Shown: positions 35,586-45,937, numbered from the stretch's first letter. The stretch: 64,000 bases of DNA from Nocardioides sp. Soil774 (GCF_001428125.1 NZ_LMSM01000007.1:158840-222839), one strand, 5' to 3'. The notes: generated by a model not told the origin, from the sequence alone. Numbers and translations: made by a program.

Positions 35586-36659
35586 ATGGCTGCAGACTCA
35601 CCCCTCAGGCCCGGCACCCTCGCCGTGACCGCCGGTCGCCCCGACAAGACGCCCGACGCGCCCCTCAACACCCCCATCACGATGGCCGCGACCTACGTCG
35701 CCGGCGGCGAGGTGGAGTACGGGCGCTACGGCAACCCGACGTGGACCGCGCTGGAGGAGGCGCTCGGCGCGCTCGAGGGCGGGCGCTGCCTGACCTTCGC
35801 CTCCGGCCTCGCCGCGGTCGCGACGGTGCTCGACCTCGTCGGGTCCGACGGCAAGGTCGTCGTGCCCCGCCACGCCTACACCGGCACGATCATGCAGCTC
35901 GGCGACCTGGAGTCGCGCGGTCGCCTGCGTGCCGAGCTCGTCGACATCACCGACACCGAGGCGGTGGTCGCCGCCTGCGCCGACGCCGCGCTGGTGTGGC
36001 TCGAGTCGCCGACCAACCCGGCGCTGGAGGTCGCCGACATCGCCACCATCACCGCCGCCGCGCACGAGGCCGGCGCCTACGTCGTGGTCGACAACACCTT
36101 CGCCACTCCCCTGCTCCAGCGTCCGCTCGAGGACGGCGTCGACCTGGTCGTGCACTCCGCGACCAAGTACCTCGCCGGTCACTCCGACGTGCAGATGGGC
36201 GCGATCGTCACCGCCGACGACGAGCTGTGGACCGTGCTCAAGGGGCGACGTGACCTCGTCGGCGCCATCCCCGGCCCGTTCGAGGCGTGGCTGACGCTGC
36301 GCGGGCTGCGCACCCTGCACCTGCGCGTCGAGCGTGCGCAGGCCAACGCCCAGGAGCTCGTACGCCGTCTCGCCGAGCACCCCGCGCTGTCGGAGGTCCG
36401 CTACCCCGGCTTCGGCGGCATCGTGAGCATCGTGCTCGCCCAGGGCGAGATGGCCGCCGACCTGCTCTGCCGCAAGACGCGGCTGTGGGTGCACGCGACG
36501 TCGCTCGGCGGCGTCGAGTCGACGCTGGAGCGGCGCCGCCGCTGGAAGGCCGAGGCGGCGACCATCCCCGACGGTCTCGTGCGGCTCTCGGTGGGCATCG
36601 AGGACGTCGAGGACCTCTGGGAGGACCTGCGCGACGCGCTCGACGGGTGCGTGGGCTGA
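35586..36659 (+). CDS. Cys/Met metabolism PLP enzyme (cystathionine gamma-lyase-like)
   Basis: A 357-residue PLP-dependent lyase/transferase. [48 protein letters not shown] and the PLP lysine in [13 protein letters not shown] identify the trans-sulfuration family. It is shorter than typical CGL/CGS enzymes (about 380-400). Cystathionine gamma-lyase or a related lyase is most likely; the exact reaction cannot be fixed from sequence. Confidence 0.85.
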   Translation: MAADSPLRPGTLAVTAGRPDKTPDAPLNTPITMAATYVAGGEVEYGRYGNPTWTALEEALGALEGGRCLTFASGLAAVATVLDLVGSDGKVVVPRHAYTGTIMQLGDLESRGRLRAELVDITDTEAVVAACADAALVWLESPTNPALEVADIATITAAAHEAGAYVVVDNTFATPLLQRPLEDGVDLVVHSATKYLAGHSDVQMGAIVTADDELWTVLKGRRDLVGAIPGPFEAWLTLRGLRTLHLRVERAQANAQELVRRLAEHPALSEVRYPGFGGIVSIVLAQGEMAADLLCRKTRLWVHATSLGGVESTLERRRRWKAEAATIPDGLVRLSVGIEDVEDLWEDLRDALDGCVG

Positions 36660-36669
36660 GCCCCGCCCG

Positions 36670-36713
36670 GCGTCATGAGGTCTGCGGGTCCGGACCCGCG
36701 GTCCTCATGACGC
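36670..36713. terminator. Bidirectional terminator hairpin
   Basis: A 44-bp near-perfect palindrome with arms starting GCGTCATGAGG and ending CCTCATGACGC around the core GCGGGTCCGGACCCGC, with one small internal mismatch. It fills the 63-nt space between two convergent genes. Confidence 0.8.
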
Positions 36714-36722
36714 TGCGGTGGC

Positions 36723-37736
36723 TCAGTCCATCTCGGGCTTGGTGTCGCGCGCGATGAAGGAGTTCATCATGTCGAGCGCGGTCATCCGCCCGTCGACGAC
36801 GGCGTCGACGGCCTCGGCGATCGGGGCGTCCACGCCCTCGCGACGGGCGAGGGCGAGCAGCGACTTGCAGGACTTCGCGCCCTCGGCGACCTGGCGCGTC
36901 GAGGCGTAGATCTCCTCGGTCGTCATGCCCTGCCCGAGTCGCTCGCCGAAGGTGCGGTTGCGCGAGAGCGGCGAGGAGCAGGTGGCGACGAGGTCGCCCA
37001 GTCCCGCGAGGCCCATCAGGGTCAGCGGGTTGGCGCCCTGCGCGACCGCGAGGCGCGCGGTCTCGGCGAGGCCGCGCGTGATGACCGACGCAGTGGTGTT
37101 GTCGCCGAAGCCGAGACCGACGGCCATGCCGACCGCGAGGCCGACGACGTTCTTGTAGGCGCCGCCGATCTCGCAGCCGAGCACGTCGACGGAGGTGTAC
37201 GGGCGGAACGACGGCCCGTGGGTGATGGCCTGGAGCTGCTTGGCACGGTCCTCGTCGAGGCAGGCGACCACCGAGGCGGCCGGCTCGCGGCGGGCGATCT
37301 CCCGCGCCAGGTTGGGCCCGCTGAGCACCGCGATCCGGTTGGCCGGCGCGTCGGTGACCTCCTGGATCACCTCGCTCATCCGCATCAGCGAGCCGAGCTC
37401 GACGCCCTTCATCAGCGACAGCAGCGTGGCCTTCTCCGGGATCACAGGCGCCCACGACGTGAGGTTCTCCCGCAGCGACTGCGACGGCACCGTCAGCACG
37501 ACGACGTCGGCGTCGGCCGCGACCTGCTCGGGATCGGTCGACGCGCTGATCGACGGCGGCAGCTCGATGCCCGGCAGGTAGTCGGTGTTCTCACGGCGGT
37601 CGTTGATGGCCTCGACCACCTCGTCGCGGCGCGCCCACAGGGTCACGTCGTTGCCGGCGTCGGCCAGCACCAGCGAGAACGCGGTGCCCCACGATCCGGC
37701 GCTGAAGACCGCGACCTTGGTCCTGTGCTGGGTCAT
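36723..37736 (-). CDS. gpsA: Glycerol-3-phosphate dehydrogenase [NAD(P)+]
   Basis: A 337-residue enzyme that reduces dihydroxyacetone phosphate to sn-glycerol-3-phosphate for phospholipid synthesis. [17 protein letters not shown] is the Rossmann motif; its first position is Ser rather than the usual Gly, which I believe is common in actinobacterial Gps[20 protein letters not shown] and the catalytic lysine in [13 protein letters not shown] are intact. Its ATG overlaps the plsC stop (ATGA). Confidence 0.95.
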   Translation of the reverse strand: MTQHRTKVAVFSAGSWGTAFSLVLADAGNDVTLWARRDEVVEAINDRRENTDYLPGIELPPSISASTDPEQVAADADVVVLTVPSQSLRENLTSWAPVIPEKATLLSLMKGVELGSLMRMSEVIQEVTDAPANRIAVLSGPNLAREIARREPAASVVACLDEDRAKQLQAITHGPSFRPYTSVDVLGCEIGGAYKNVVGLAVGMAVGLGFGDNTTASVITRGLAETARLAVAQGANPLTLMGLAGLGDLVATCSSPLSRNRTFGERLGQGMTTEEIYASTRQVAEGAKSCKSLLALARREGVDAPIAEAVDAVVDGRMTALDMMNSFIARDTKPEMD

Positions 37737-38554
37737 CGGCTGCGCTTCCTCTTCGTGGTGCGGTGAGTGGTGCGGTGGGCGGTCGTCGGGCGGGCATCGC
37801 CGTGGGGGTTGCCGATCTCCCGTACGCCGCGGGCGCGGGGGTCGAAGCGCTCGGCGGGCGGCGTCTCGTCGCGCAGGTCGGCGACGATCGCGGTGATGGC
37901 GGCCATGATCCGCTCCGTGGCGCGCGCGGTCGTCGCCGCGTCGTGCGGCAGGTCGAGCAGGTCGTCGAGTCGCACCGGGTCTCCGGCCTTCATCACGATG
38001 TTCTTGCGCGGCACCAGGTGCGGGCGCTTGGTGTAGGGCGGCAGCACCTCCTGCGCACCCCACTGACCGACCGGGATGACCGGGCAGCCGGTGGCGAGCG
38101 CGATCCGCGCCGCGCCCGTCTTGCCCTTCATCGGCCACAGGTCGGGGTCGCGGGTCAGCGTGCCCTCGGGGTAGATGACGATGCACTCGCCCTCGCCGAT
38201 CGCGCGGACCGCGGCGTCGTAGGCGCCGATCGCGTTGCGGGTGAGTCGCTCGACGGGGATCTGACCGGCCGAGGACAGGAATCCGCCGAGGTACTTGTTG
38301 GTGAAGAGCCCCGACTTCGCGAGGTAGCGCGGGAGCCGGCCGTGGTCGTAGACGAAGTGCGCCGACAGCAGCGGGTCGACGTGGGAGATGTGGTTGAGCA
38401 CGACGATGCAGCCGCCGGTGGCGGGGATCTTCTCGCCGTCGATCCAGGTGCGCGAGGTGGCGCCGAGCAAGGTGGGCTTGAGGATGGCCGCCGCCACCGT
38501 CATGGCCCAGCCGCGCTCCTGCTGCAGCTTCCTGACCCGCACCCGCCACCCCAC
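37733..38554 (-). CDS. 1-acyl-sn-glycerol-3-phosphate acyltransferase (PlsC type)
   Basis: A 273-residue membrane-associated acyltransferase. The catalytic NHISHVD (NHx4D) is near residue 55 and [22 protein letters not shown] holds the glycerophosphate-binding EGT motif. The C-terminus is a Thr/Arg/His-rich tail. The GTG start at 38554 has GGAG 8 nt upstream. Coupled by ATGA overlap to gpsA, which makes the acceptor of the first acylation. Confidence 0.9.
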   Translation of the reverse strand: MGWRVRVRKLQQERGWAMTVAAAILKPTLLGATSRTWIDGEKIPATGGCIVVLNHISHVDPLLSAHFVYDHGRLPRYLAKSGLFTNKYLGGFLSSAGQIPVERLTRNAIGAYDAAVRAIGEGECIVIYPEGTLTRDPDLWPMKGKTGAARIALATGCPVIPVGQWGAQEVLPPYTKRPHLVPRKNIVMKAGDPVRLDDLLDLPHDAATTARATERIMAAITAIVADLRDETPPAERFDPRARGVREIGNPHGDARPTTAHRTTHRTTKRKRSR

Positions 38555-38686
38555 CTGATCTGCTCCGCGACCCGGCCGCGGTGCCCCGCAGCCGGCCGGA
38601 CGCTCCCTGCGTCGCGAGCAGGCTACTCGCTCGTGCGGGCCCGGGGACCGCTCCGCCGCGCTGGTCCCGGGTGACAGGATTCGTGC

Positions 38687-39376
38687 GTGTCGTCCCTCCC
38701 CCCGCCGCCCGGTCCCGACGGTGCCCCGGCCGCCACGCAGTGCGTGGTCGTCGTACCGGTGAAGCCGCCGTCGCTCGGCAAGTCACGCCTCGCCGGCCTC
38801 GCCGACGAGCAGCGCCGCGAGCTCGCGGAGGCCTTCGCGCTGGACACCGTGGAGGCGGTCGCGGCGACGCCCGGCGTCGCACGCGTGCTCGTCGTCACCG
38901 ACGACTTCCGCCTCGCCGGCGCGATGCGGGCACTGGGTGCCGAGGTCATGCCCGACGGCGCCAGCGAGGACCTCAACGCGACCCTCGCCCAGGCCGCGGC
39001 CGAGGTCGCTCGCCGCTGGCCGGACGCCGTGCCGGTGGCGCTGTGCGCGGACCTCCCGGGACTGCGACCTGCCCAGCTGGGTGCGGTGCTCGAGGAGGCT
39101 GCAGCCCTCGTGCGGGCGGGCGGCTCGGCCTTCGTGCGCGACCGCGCCGGCACCGGCACGACGTTGTACGCCGCTGCTGCCGCACGCTTCGACCCGCAGT
39201 TCGGCACCGCGTCGGCGTCGCGTCATGGGGGCGAGGGCGCGGTCGAGGTCGGCGTGACCGCGAGCAGCGTGCGCGCTGACGTCGACGACCTCATCGACTT
39301 GGGTGCCGCGCTCGTCCACGGCGTCGGGCCGCGCACGACCCGGGCAAGCGGAAGGCGGGCCACCCCCCAGGGGTGA
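38687..39376 (+). CDS. fbiD: PEP/2-phospho-L-lactate guanylyltransferase (F420 synthesis)
   Basis: A 229-residue nucleotidyltransferase of the CofC/FbiD family, which guanylylates phosphoenolpyruvate (or 2-phospholactate) to feed coenzyme F420 synthesis. [15 protein letters not shown] is the nucleotide-binding start, LVVTDD and the [15 protein letters not shown] metal site follow. In mycobacteria fbiD also sits between gpsA and hupB. The last residues are inside a terminator hairpin. Confidence 0.88.
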   Translation: MSSLPPPPGPDGAPAATQCVVVVPVKPPSLGKSRLAGLADEQRRELAEAFALDTVEAVAATPGVARVLVVTDDFRLAGAMRALGAEVMPDGASEDLNATLAQAAAEVARRWPDAVPVALCADLPGLRPAQLGAVLEEAAALVRAGGSAFVRDRAGTGTTLYAAAAARFDPQFGTASASRHGGEGAVEVGVTASSVRADVDDLIDLGAALVHGVGPRTTRASGRRATPQG

Positions 39377-39383
39377 CCCGCCT
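39353..39383. terminator. Hairpin between fbiD and hup
   Basis: AGGCGGGCCACCCC and GGGGTGACCCGCCT form a 14-bp stem with one mismatch. It contains the fbiD stop codon and lies 31 nt beyond the hup stop, so it can end both transcripts. Confidence 0.7.
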
Positions 39384-39413
39384 CTCGCCGGCGCTCGCAG
39401 GAGTGCTGCGTCG

Positions 39414-40142
39414 TCAGGACTTCTTCGCGGTCTTCTTCGCCGGCGCCTTCTTGGCCGGAGTCCTCGAAGCCGTGCTCTTCGACGCGGTCGACTTCGAGGC
39501 GGTCGACTTGGACGCGGTCGACTTGGACGCGGTCGACTTGGCGGTCGTCTTCTTGGCCGGGGTCGCCTTCTTGGTGGCCGCAGCCTTCGTGGCGGTGGTC
39601 TTCGCAGCCGTCTTCTTCGCAGCCGTCTTCGTCGCCGGAGCGGCCTTCTTCGCCGGGGCGGCCTTCTTGGCCGGAGCCGACTTCTTGGCAGCCGTCGACG
39701 TGGTCTTCTTCGCCGCCGTGGACTTGGCCGCCGACTTCTTCGCCGGCGCCGCCGTCCTGGCCGGAGCCGACTTCTTGGCGGCCGCACCGGTGACGGCAGC
39801 CGCAGCAGCGCGCACCCCCGCCGGAGGCTTCGGCATGGTCGCAGCGGTCAGCTTGGGCAGCTTCTTCGCACCCGAGATGACGTCCTTGAGCTCCTTGCCC
39901 GCGGAGAACTTCGGCACCGACTTCTTCTTGGACTTCATCCGCTCGCCGGTCTGCGGGTTGCGGACCCAGCGCGCGTTGCGCACCGCCTTCTCGAACGAAC
40001 CGAAGCCGGTGATGGCGACCTTCTCGCCCTTGGCCACCTCACGGGTGATGGTGTCGAGCACCGACTCCAGTGCGTGTGCCGCCTGCTTGCGGTTCCCCTC
40101 GTAACGCGCGGCGAGCGCGTCGATGAGCTCTGACTTGTTCAC
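39414..40142 (-). CDS. hup: HU-family DNA-binding protein with Lys/Ala-rich tail (HupB type)
   Basis: A 242-residue nucleoid protein. Residues 1-90 are a standard HU fold: NKSELIDALAARYEGNRKQA, then ITGFGSFEKAVRNARWVRNP. The remaining 150 residues are a histone H1-like tail of PAKK/AAKK motifs, with five consecutive KSTAS units near the end. This bipartite form is typical of actinobacterial HupB/Hlp. GTG start (VNKSELID) behind GGAAGGG. Confidence 0.95.
   Translation of the reverse strand: MNKSELIDALAARYEGNRKQAAHALESVLDTITREVAKGEKVAITGFGSFEKAVRNARWVRNPQTGERMKSKKKSVPKFSAGKELKDVISGAKKLPKLTAATMPKPPAGVRAAAAAVTGAAAKKSAPARTAAPAKKSAAKSTAAKKTTSTAAKKSAPAKKAAPAKKAAPATKTAAKKTAAKTTATKAAATKKATPAKKTTAKSTASKSTASKSTASKSTASKSTASRTPAKKAPAKKTAKKS
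39466..39540 (-). repeat. Five 15-bp tandem repeats inside hup
   Basis: Five adjacent 15-bp units, each encoding K-S-T-A-S in the HU tail. Units differ by a few bases (for example GACGCGGTCGACTTG versus GAGGCGGTCGACTTG). Such in-frame repeats can change copy number by slippage without breaking the frame. Confidence 0.85.
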
Positions 40143-40199
40143 TAGCTTCCCTTCCAATGAACGCCGGAAGCCGAGCTCGTGCTCGACCCTCTGCGAGGC

Positions 40200-40228
40200 A
40201 CGCTAGGCACATGGAAGGGTGAGGACAA
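40200..40228 (-). promoter_or_regulatory. Predicted promoter of hup
   Basis: On the minus strand TTGTCC (40223-40228) and TAGCGT (40200-40205) are separated by exactly 17 nt, a good SigA-like -35/-10 pair, predicting a 5' UTR of about 50 nt. Confidence 0.55.
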
Positions 40229-40258
40229 TCACCATCGGCCTTATTTGTAGGGGATTTT

Positions 40259-40858
40259 TCAGGCCGTGACGGGCTTCCAACCCGGTCGTGCCGCCTCGAA
40301 CGCGGCGATGTCGTCGTCGTGGCCGAGGGTGATGCCGATGTCGTCGAGCCCCTCGAGCAGGCGCCAGCGGGTGTAGTCGTCGATGTCGAAGGAGTCCTCG
40401 ACGGCGTCGTCGCCCGCGCCGGCGCGCACCGTACGGCTCTCCAGGTCGACGGTGATCTCGCCGCCCGGGTGGTCCTCGAGCCAGTCCCACAGCCGCTGCA
40501 CGACCTTCTCGTCGACCTGTGCCGCGAGCAGCCCGGCCTTGCCGGAGTTGCCGCGGAAGATGTCGGCGAAGCGCGAGGAGATGACGACCTTGAAGCCGTA
40601 GTTCTGCAGCGCCCAGACGGCGTGCTCGCGCGAGCTGCCGGTGCCGAAGTCGGGACCTGCGACCAGCACGGACCCGGCGGCGTACGTCGGGTCGTTGAGC
40701 ACGAAGTCGGGATCGTTGCGCCAGGCAGCGAACAGCCCGTCCTCGAAGCCGGTCCGGGTCACCCGCTTGAGGTAGACCGCCGGGATGATCTGGTCGGTGT
40801 CGACGTTGCTGCGCTTGAGCGGGACGCCGACGCCGGTGTGGGTGGTGAACGAGTCCAT
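40259..40858 (-). CDS. leuD: 3-isopropylmalate dehydratase small subunit
   Basis: A 199-residue swivel-domain subunit that pairs with LeuC to isomerise 2- to 3-isopropylmalate in leucine synthesis. [19 protein letters not shown] and [17 protein letters not shown] are the family motifs. ATG start 1 nt after the leuC stop, so translation is coupled. Confidence 0.96.
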   Translation of the reverse strand: MDSFTTHTGVGVPLKRSNVDTDQIIPAVYLKRVTRTGFEDGLFAAWRNDPDFVLNDPTYAAGSVLVAGPDFGTGSSREHAVWALQNYGFKVVISSRFADIFRGNSGKAGLLAAQVDEKVVQRLWDWLEDHPGGEITVDLESRTVRAGAGDDAVEDSFDIDDYTRWRLLEGLDDIGITLGHDDDIAAFEAARPGWKPVTA

Positions 40859-40859
40859 G

Positions 40860-42266
40860 TCAGACCTCCTGCAGGTCGGCGGGGCTGGAGAGGGTGCCGC
40901 GCACGGCGGTGGCGGCGGCGACGGGGACGGACACGAGGTGCGTACGACCACCCTTGCCCTGCCGGCCCTCGAAGTTGCGGTTGGACGTCGAGGCGCTGCG
41001 CTCGCCGGGGGCGAGCTGGTCGGGGTTCATGCCCAGGCACATGGAGCAGCCCGCACCTCGCCACTCCGCACCGGCGGCGACGAAGACCTTGTCGAGCCCC
41101 TCGGCCTCGGCCTGCAGGCGCACGCGCACCGAGCCGGGCACGACGAGCAGGCGCGTGTCGTCGGCGACGTGACGGCCCTCGAGGATCGACGCCGCCAGGC
41201 GCAGGTCCTCGATGCGGCCGTTGGTGCAGGAGCCGACGAAGACGGTGTCGACCTTGACCTCGCGCAGCGGGGTGCCGGCCTCGAGGCCCATGTAGTGCAG
41301 GGCCTTCTCGGTGGCGACCTTGTCGTTGGGCTCGTCGAAGTCGTCCGGGCTCGGGACCGAGGCCCCCAGCGGAGCGCCCTGGCCGGGGTTGGTGCCCCAC
41401 GTGACGAACGGCGTCATGGTCGAGGCGTCGAGCACGATCTCCTCGTCGAAGACGGCGTCGTCGTCGGTGCGCAGCGTCCTCCAGTGCGCGACGGCGGCAT
41501 CCCAGTCGGCACCCTTCGGCGCCTCGGGCTTGCCCTCGATGTAGTCGAAGGTGGTCTGGTCGGGCGCGATCATGCCGGCCTTCGCGCCCCACTCGATCGA
41601 CATGTTGCACACCGTCATCCGGCCCTCCATCGAGAGCTCCTCGATGGCCTGCCCGCGGTACTCCACGATGTAGCCCTGGCCGCCGCCGGTGCCGGTGTGG
41701 GCGATCAGGGTCAGCACGAGGTCCTTGGCGGTGACGCCCTCGGGCAGGCTGCCGTTGACGGTGACGGCCATGGTCTTCGGGCGCGCCTGCGTCAGCGTCT
41801 GCGTCGCGAGCACGTGCTCGACCTCGGAGGTGCCGATGCCGAAGGCGATGGCGCCGAAGGCGCCGTGCGTGGAGGTGTGCGAGTCGCCGCACACGATCGT
41901 CATGCCGGGCTGGGTCAGGCCCAGCTGCGGGCCGACGACGTGCACGATGCCCTGCTCGATGTCGCCGAGCGGGTGCAGGCGCACGCCGAAGTCCGCGCAG
42001 TTCTTGCGCAGCGTCTCGACCTGCGTGCGGCTCACCGGGTCGGCGATCGGCTTGTCCCAGTCGAGCGTCGGGACGTTGTGGTCCTCGGTCGCGAGCGTGA
42101 GGTCGGGGCGGCGTACGGCGCGGTCGGCCAGGCGCAGGCCGTCGAAGGCCTGCGGCGACGTCACCTCGTGGAGGAGGTGGAGGTCGATGTAGAGGAGGTC
42201 GGGCTCTCCGGCCGCACTGCGGACGACGTGCTCGTCCCACACCTTCTCGGACAGGGTCTTGCCCAC
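40860..42266 (-). CDS. leuC: 3-isopropylmalate dehydratase large subunit
   Basis: A 468-residue aconitase-family subunit holding a 4Fe-4S cluster. Cluster ligands are seen in [14 protein letters not shown] and [34 protein letters not shown] is the substrate-side motif. The GTG start ([13 protein letters not shown]) has AAGGAG about 7 nt upstream. First gene of leuCD; it diverges from its IclR-type regulator. Confidence 0.97.
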   Translation of the reverse strand: MGKTLSEKVWDEHVVRSAAGEPDLLYIDLHLLHEVTSPQAFDGLRLADRAVRRPDLTLATEDHNVPTLDWDKPIADPVSRTQVETLRKNCADFGVRLHPLGDIEQGIVHVVGPQLGLTQPGMTIVCGDSHTSTHGAFGAIAFGIGTSEVEHVLATQTLTQARPKTMAVTVNGSLPEGVTAKDLVLTLIAHTGTGGGQGYIVEYRGQAIEELSMEGRMTVCNMSIEWGAKAGMIAPDQTTFDYIEGKPEAPKGADWDAAVAHWRTLRTDDDAVFDEEIVLDASTMTPFVTWGTNPGQGAPLGASVPSPDDFDEPNDKVATEKALHYMGLEAGTPLREVKVDTVFVGSCTNGRIEDLRLAASILEGRHVADDTRLLVVPGSVRVRLQAEAEGLDKVFVAAGAEWRGAGCSMCLGMNPDQLAPGERSASTSNRNFEGRQGKGGRTHLVSVPVAAATAVRGTLSSPADLQEV

Positions 42267-42300
42267 GACGATCTCCTTCACACTTTCTGGCGGTGGGACG

Positions 42301-42332
42301 ACCATAGGCTTGCATCCCACTGGCTGAGATGC
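42301..42332 (-). promoter_or_regulatory. leuC promoter with probable IclR-type operator
   Basis: The minus-strand -10-like TATGGT (42301-42306) lies 35 nt upstream of leuC. An inverted repeat GCATC-N11-GATGC (42312-42332) covers the adjacent spacer/-35 area and is 13 nt before the regulator's start. Position and symmetry suggest an operator for the divergent regulator; not demonstrated. Confidence 0.45.
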
Positions 42333-42344
42333 GAATATCGGTAT

Positions 42345-43067
42345 ATGGACAACGGATCTGGTGTCGGCGTGCTGGACAAGGCCGCCCTCGTGCTGGCGGC
42401 CCTCGAGGCCGGACCGGCCACCCTGGCCGGGCTCGTGGCCGGCACCGGCCTGGCGCGCCCCACGGCCCACCGCCTCGCGGTGGCGCTCGAGCACCACCGC
42501 CTCGTGGCGCGCGACATGCAGGGACGCTTCGTCCTCGGACCGCGCCTGGCCGAGCTGTCGGCCGCGGCCGGCGAGGACCGGTTGCTCGCCGCAGCCGGAC
42601 CCGTCCTGGCACGACTGCGCGACATCACCGGCGAGTCCGCGCAGCTCTGGCGCCGCCAGGGCGAGCACCGCGTCTGCGTCGCCGCCGCCGAGCGCCCGTC
42701 GGGCCTGCGCGACACGATCCCCGTCGGCTCGCAGCTCACCATGAACGCCGGCTCGGCCGCGCAGATCCTGCTCGCGTGGGAGGACCCGGAGCGGATGCAC
42801 CGCGGCCTGCAGAACGCCGCCTTCTCCGCCACCGCCCTGTCCGGCATCCGCCGTCGCGGGTGGTCGCAGTCGGTCGGCGAGCGCGAGCAGGGCGTCGCGT
42901 CGGTGTCGGCCCCGGTCCGCTCCCCCGGCGGCAAGGTGATCGCCGCGGTGTCGGTGTCCGGCCCGCTCGAGCGGCTCTCGCGCCAGCCCGGGCGCATGCA
43001 CGCACCCGCCGTGCTCGCCGCCGCCGACCGGCTCTCGGAGTCGCTGCGCCGCGCTGCTGCGGAGTAG
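42345..43067 (+). CDS. IclR-family regulator of leuCD (NdgR/LtbR type)
   Basis: A 240-residue IclR-type transcription factor. The N-terminal winged helix ([39 protein letters not shown]) is followed by an effector domain ([51 protein letters not shown]). The location divergent to leuCD matches NdgR of Streptomyces and LtbR of Corynebacterium, which control branched-chain amino acid genes. Chosen start [16 protein letters not shown]. Confidence 0.9.
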   Translation: MDNGSGVGVLDKAALVLAALEAGPATLAGLVAGTGLARPTAHRLAVALEHHRLVARDMQGRFVLGPRLAELSAAAGEDRLLAAAGPVLARLRDITGESAQLWRRQGEHRVCVAAAERPSGLRDTIPVGSQLTMNAGSAAQILLAWEDPERMHRGLQNAAFSATALSGIRRRGWSQSVGEREQGVASVSAPVRSPGGKVIAAVSVSGPLERLSRQPGRMHAPAVLAAADRLSESLRRAAAE

Positions 43068-43090
43068 CTGGGGCTGCTTAGCATCTCGGC

Positions 43091-43573
43091 TCAGAACAAG
43101 GCGTCCTGCTCCAGCTCCAGCAGCTGCTGCTTGCGCTCCAGCCCGCCGGCATAGCCGGTCAGCGTGCCGTTGGCGCCGATGACGCGGTGGCACGGCACCA
43201 CGATCGGGATCGGGTTGCGGCCGTTGGCCAGCCCGACAGCGCGTGAGGCGGCGTTGGTCATGCCGAGCCGACCGGCGATCTCGCCGTAGGACGCGGTGTC
43301 GCCGTAGCCGATCTGCTCGAGCTGGTGCCACACGCGACGCTGGAAGTCGGTGCCGACCGGGGCGAGCGGCAGGTCGAACGTCGTCAGCTCGCCCGCGAAG
43401 TACGCCGTCAGCTGGCGCACCGCCGCCGCGAGCACGGGCTGGTCGTCGGCGCGTTCGCCGAGCGGGCGGCCGTCCGCCGGTGGGCGGAACGGCGAGAACT
43501 CGATCGCCACGATCGAGCCGTCACGCTCGACGATGCGCAGGTCGCCGATCGGCGAGGGCATCACGGTCCACAT
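43091..43573 (-). CDS. ogt: Methylated-DNA--protein-cysteine methyltransferase
   Basis: A 160-residue suicide repair enzyme that takes the methyl group from O6-methylguanine. The acceptor site [23 protein letters not shown] is complete and the DNA-binding helix [18 protein letters not shown] is present. Its ATG lies 13 nt inside the end of alkA, so the pair is co-translated. Confidence 0.95.
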   Translation of the reverse strand: MWTVMPSPIGDLRIVERDGSIVAIEFSPFRPPADGRPLGERADDQPVLAAAVRQLTAYFAGELTTFDLPLAPVGTDFQRRVWHQLEQIGYGDTASYGEIAGRLGMTNAASRAVGLANGRNPIPIVVPCHRVIGANGTLTGYAGGLERKQQLLELEQDALF

Positions 43574-45072
43574 GTCAGTTCTCCTCCACCGGGCGGTGTC
43601 TCGGGCATCAGGGTGTTCCACAGGTGCATCAGGGCGTAGGACCGCCACGGTCGCCATGCCTCCGGGTCGGGCACGGTGCCGTCCGCCCCTGCCATGCCCG
43701 CCAGCAGACGGCGCACGGCCAGGTCGGTGGGCAGGAAGACGTCGGGGTGGCCCAGGGCGCGCATCGCGACGTAGTCGGCGGTCCACGGCCCGATGCCGGG
43801 CAGCGCCAGGAGCGAGCGGCGTACGTCGTCGCGGTCGGGGCCGCGGTCGAGCACGACCGTGCCGTCGGCCAGCGCCGACGCCAGTCCGACCAGGGCGCGG
43901 CCGCGGGTCCGCGGCATCGGCAGGGTCTCGGGGTCGACGCCCGCGAGCGTGGCGGCGTCGGGGAAGAGGTGGGTCAGGCCGGGCACGGGCGAGGAGACCG
44001 GGCGACCGTGGGCGGCGACGATGCGCCCTCCGACGGTCCGCGCGCCAGTGACGCTGACCTGCTGGCCGATGACCGTGCGCACGGCCGTCTCGTCGCCGTC
44101 GACCTGACCCGGGACACGAAGCCCGGGGGTGGCCCGCACGAGCGCGCCGAGCGCGGGGTCGGCACCGAGGTGGGCGTCGACCGCCCCGGGGTCGCAGTCG
44201 GCGTCGAGCAGGCGGCGTACGCGCTCGCTGGCCGCCGCGGTGTCGCGCAGGTCGTGCAGCCAGAAGTCGGCCGCCACGAACCCGGTGCCGGTGCCCGCCG
44301 GCAGGTCGGTCAGCCGGAGCCGGACGGTGCCGGGACCGTGGGGCAGGTCGAGCGTGCGGGCGTAGGTGCCGGGCGCGGCCACCTCGACGCCCGGCACCAG
44401 GTGGTAGGCGAGGAAGTCGAGCAGCCGGGTGCCGGCGAAGGGTGTGCGGACCGCAAGGCGCATCGTGAGCGCGCCGGGGGTCCGGGCGGCGTGCGCTGAG
44501 CCGCGGCGCTCGCGCAGCTGGCTCGGGGAGGCGGCGTAGACCTCGCGCACGGTGTCGTTGAACTGCCGCACGCTCGCGAAGCCGGCCGCGAACGCCACAT
44601 CGGTGACCGGCAGGTCCGTGGTCTCGATCAGGACCCGCGCCGTCTGGGCCCGACGTGCACGGGCCAGGGCCAACGGCGCGGCGCCGAGCTCGCGGGTGAG
44701 CAGCCGGCCCAGGTGGCGCGGGGTGTAGCCGACACGTCGGGCGAGCCCGTCGACCCCCTCGCGGTCGACCAGGCCGTCGGCGATGAGCCGCATCGCCCGG
44801 CCGGCGACGTCGGCGGCGACGTCCCACTCCGGGCTGCCGGGCGTGGCGTCGGGCAGGCAGCGCTTGCAGGCCCGGTAGCCGGCGGCGTGCGCACTGGCTG
44901 CGGTCGGGTGGAAGGTGACGTTGGCGACCGCCGGCGTGCGTGCGGGGCACGAGGGCCGGCAGTAGATCCCGGTGGTGCGCACCGCGGTGTAGAACACCCC
45001 GTCGAAGCGGCGGTCGCGGCTCTGGACCGCGCGGTAGCACGCCTCGGTGTCGAGGTGCCCGGTCGGAGTCAT
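43561..45072 (-). CDS. alkA: AdaA-AlkA fusion: methylation sensor and 3-methyladenine DNA glycosylase
   Basis: A 503-residue three-part protein. Residues 1-80: Ada zinc domain [20 protein letters not shown]...YRACKRCLP, whose cysteines accept methyl groups from phosphotriesters. Then an AraC-type HTH ([39 protein letters not shown]). From about 190: an AlkA N-domain and HhH-GPD glycosylase with [21 protein letters not shown] and its catalytic Asp in [10 protein letters not shown]. It can both sense alkylation and excise damage. The same alkA-ogt pair exists in M. tuberculosis. Confidence 0.94.
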   Translation of the reverse strand: MTPTGHLDTEACYRAVQSRDRRFDGVFYTAVRTTGIYCRPSCPARTPAVANVTFHPTAASAHAAGYRACKRCLPDATPGSPEWDVAADVAGRAMRLIADGLVDREGVDGLARRVGYTPRHLGRLLTRELGAAPLALARARRAQTARVLIETTDLPVTDVAFAAGFASVRQFNDTVREVYAASPSQLRERRGSAHAARTPGALTMRLAVRTPFAGTRLLDFLAYHLVPGVEVAAPGTYARTLDLPHGPGTVRLRLTDLPAGTGTGFVAADFWLHDLRDTAAASERVRRLLDADCDPGAVDAHLGADPALGALVRATPGLRVPGQVDGDETAVRTVIGQQVSVTGARTVGGRIVAAHGRPVSSPVPGLTHLFPDAATLAGVDPETLPMPRTRGRALVGLASALADGTVVLDRGPDRDDVRRSLLALPGIGPWTADYVAMRALGHPDVFLPTDLAVRRLLAGMAGADGTVPDPEAWRPWRSYALMHLWNTLMPETPPGGGELTCGP

Positions 45073-45169
45073 GTGCCCAGTCTGACCGGCGGCACTGACC
45101 CGCACCAGCGGGAATCGGACACGACGACCGCGCTCGGTCCCGGCACCCGGCTGAGGAGAGCCGGTCGGT

Positions 45170-45583
45170 TCAGGCCGGCTCGGTGCGCGTGAGCGCCCCG
45201 CGGGCCAGCACGACCACCATGACGAGCGGGAGGACCGCCGCGAGCAGGTAGGGGAACGGGGTCAGGATCGCCAGGAAGACGGTGAGCAGGACACCGAGGA
45301 GTGCGATCGCACCGAACAGGCGCCGCGTCGTGGCCCTCCCCGCCGCCAGGTCGGCCGTCTCGGGGTCGTCGCCGTGGACCAGCCGGGCCACACCGACCGC
45401 CGCCCCGGAGAGCAGCAACAGCGCCAGGAACGTCAGGAAGAACGACCCGGCGACCTCGGGATCGCGGCCACCCATGAGTGCCACGGTGACGGCGAGCGCG
45501 AGCAGGATGATGGCCAGGGAGACGGCGACGCCGATGCCCAGGCGCAGCTGCGCGGGCGTGGCGGGGTTTGTTCCAGCGGTCAC
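45170..45583 (-). CDS. 137-residue hypothetical membrane protein
   Basis: Four predicted transmembrane helices: IGVAVSLAIILLALAVTVAL, FFLTFLALLLLSGAAVGVA, LFGAIALLGVLLTVFLAIL and YLLAAVLPLVMVVVLA. No family motif recognised. GTG start. The next plus-strand small ORF diverges from it. Confidence 0.65.
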   Translation of the reverse strand: MTAGTNPATPAQLRLGIGVAVSLAIILLALAVTVALMGGRDPEVAGSFFLTFLALLLLSGAAVGVARLVHGDDPETADLAAGRATTRRLFGAIALLGVLLTVFLAILTPFPYLLAAVLPLVMVVVLARGALTRTEPA

Positions 45584-45622
45584 GGGGCAAACCTATGCTG
45601 GCCGGCCGAGAGACAGGGGAAC

Positions 45623-45832
45623 ATGTCGCCCATGAAGGTTGACCCGGATGCCATCCCCGGCTTCGCGCAGGAGATGAGCGTGCTGCGCTCCTCTGCCGAC
45701 AGCGCCGCGCTCCAGGCCCGCTACACCGACCCGCAGCCGTCGGGTGGCGCCCTCCTCCTCCGCCTCATGGGCCATGGCGCGAACGTCGAGGCTCAGGTGC
45801 GCGTGGGCTCGACCGGACCGCAGCAGAGATGA
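45623..45832 (+). CDS. 69-residue hypothetical protein
   Basis: Small ORF beginning MSPMKVDPDAIPGFAQEMSV, with a GGGG run 4-5 nt upstream of the ATG. No transmembrane or known domain. The N-terminus resembles the start of some WXG100-like helical proteins, but the rest is short, so it may be a remnant. A strong terminator about 100 nt downstream supports a real transcript. Confidence 0.45.
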   Translation: MSPMKVDPDAIPGFAQEMSVLRSSADSAALQARYTDPQPSGGALLLRLMGHGANVEAQVRVGSTGPQQR

Positions 45833-45897
45833 CCGACGAGGACAGGGCGCGCCTGGGCGGTGAGCTCGGCCGCGCCGGTGGCCGAGGCGTCGACTGA
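45829..45897 (+). CDS. 22-codon micro-ORF overlapping the 69-residue gene
   Basis: ATG at 45829 overlaps the preceding TGA (ATGA), encoding MTDEDRARLGGELGRAGGRG plus two residues. The overlap geometry is that of coupled genes, but the ORF is so short that chance is quite possible. Confidence 0.25.
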   Translation: MTDEDRARLGGELGRAGGRGVD

Positions 45898-45937
45898 CCG
45901 GCTCGGCGCTCGGCCGATGGACGAGGGCGACATGACG

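Noticed and set aside
36723..37736. Possible inactivation of gpsA because the nucleotide motif reads SAGSWG, not GAGSWG
   Set aside because: All other catalytic motifs are intact and Ser at this position is, to my knowledge, normal in actinobacterial GpsA.
39466..39540. Regular 15-bp repeats that might suggest a CRISPR array or iterons
   Set aside because: Units are directly adjacent without spacers and encode KSTAS in the HU tail, so this is a coding tandem repeat.
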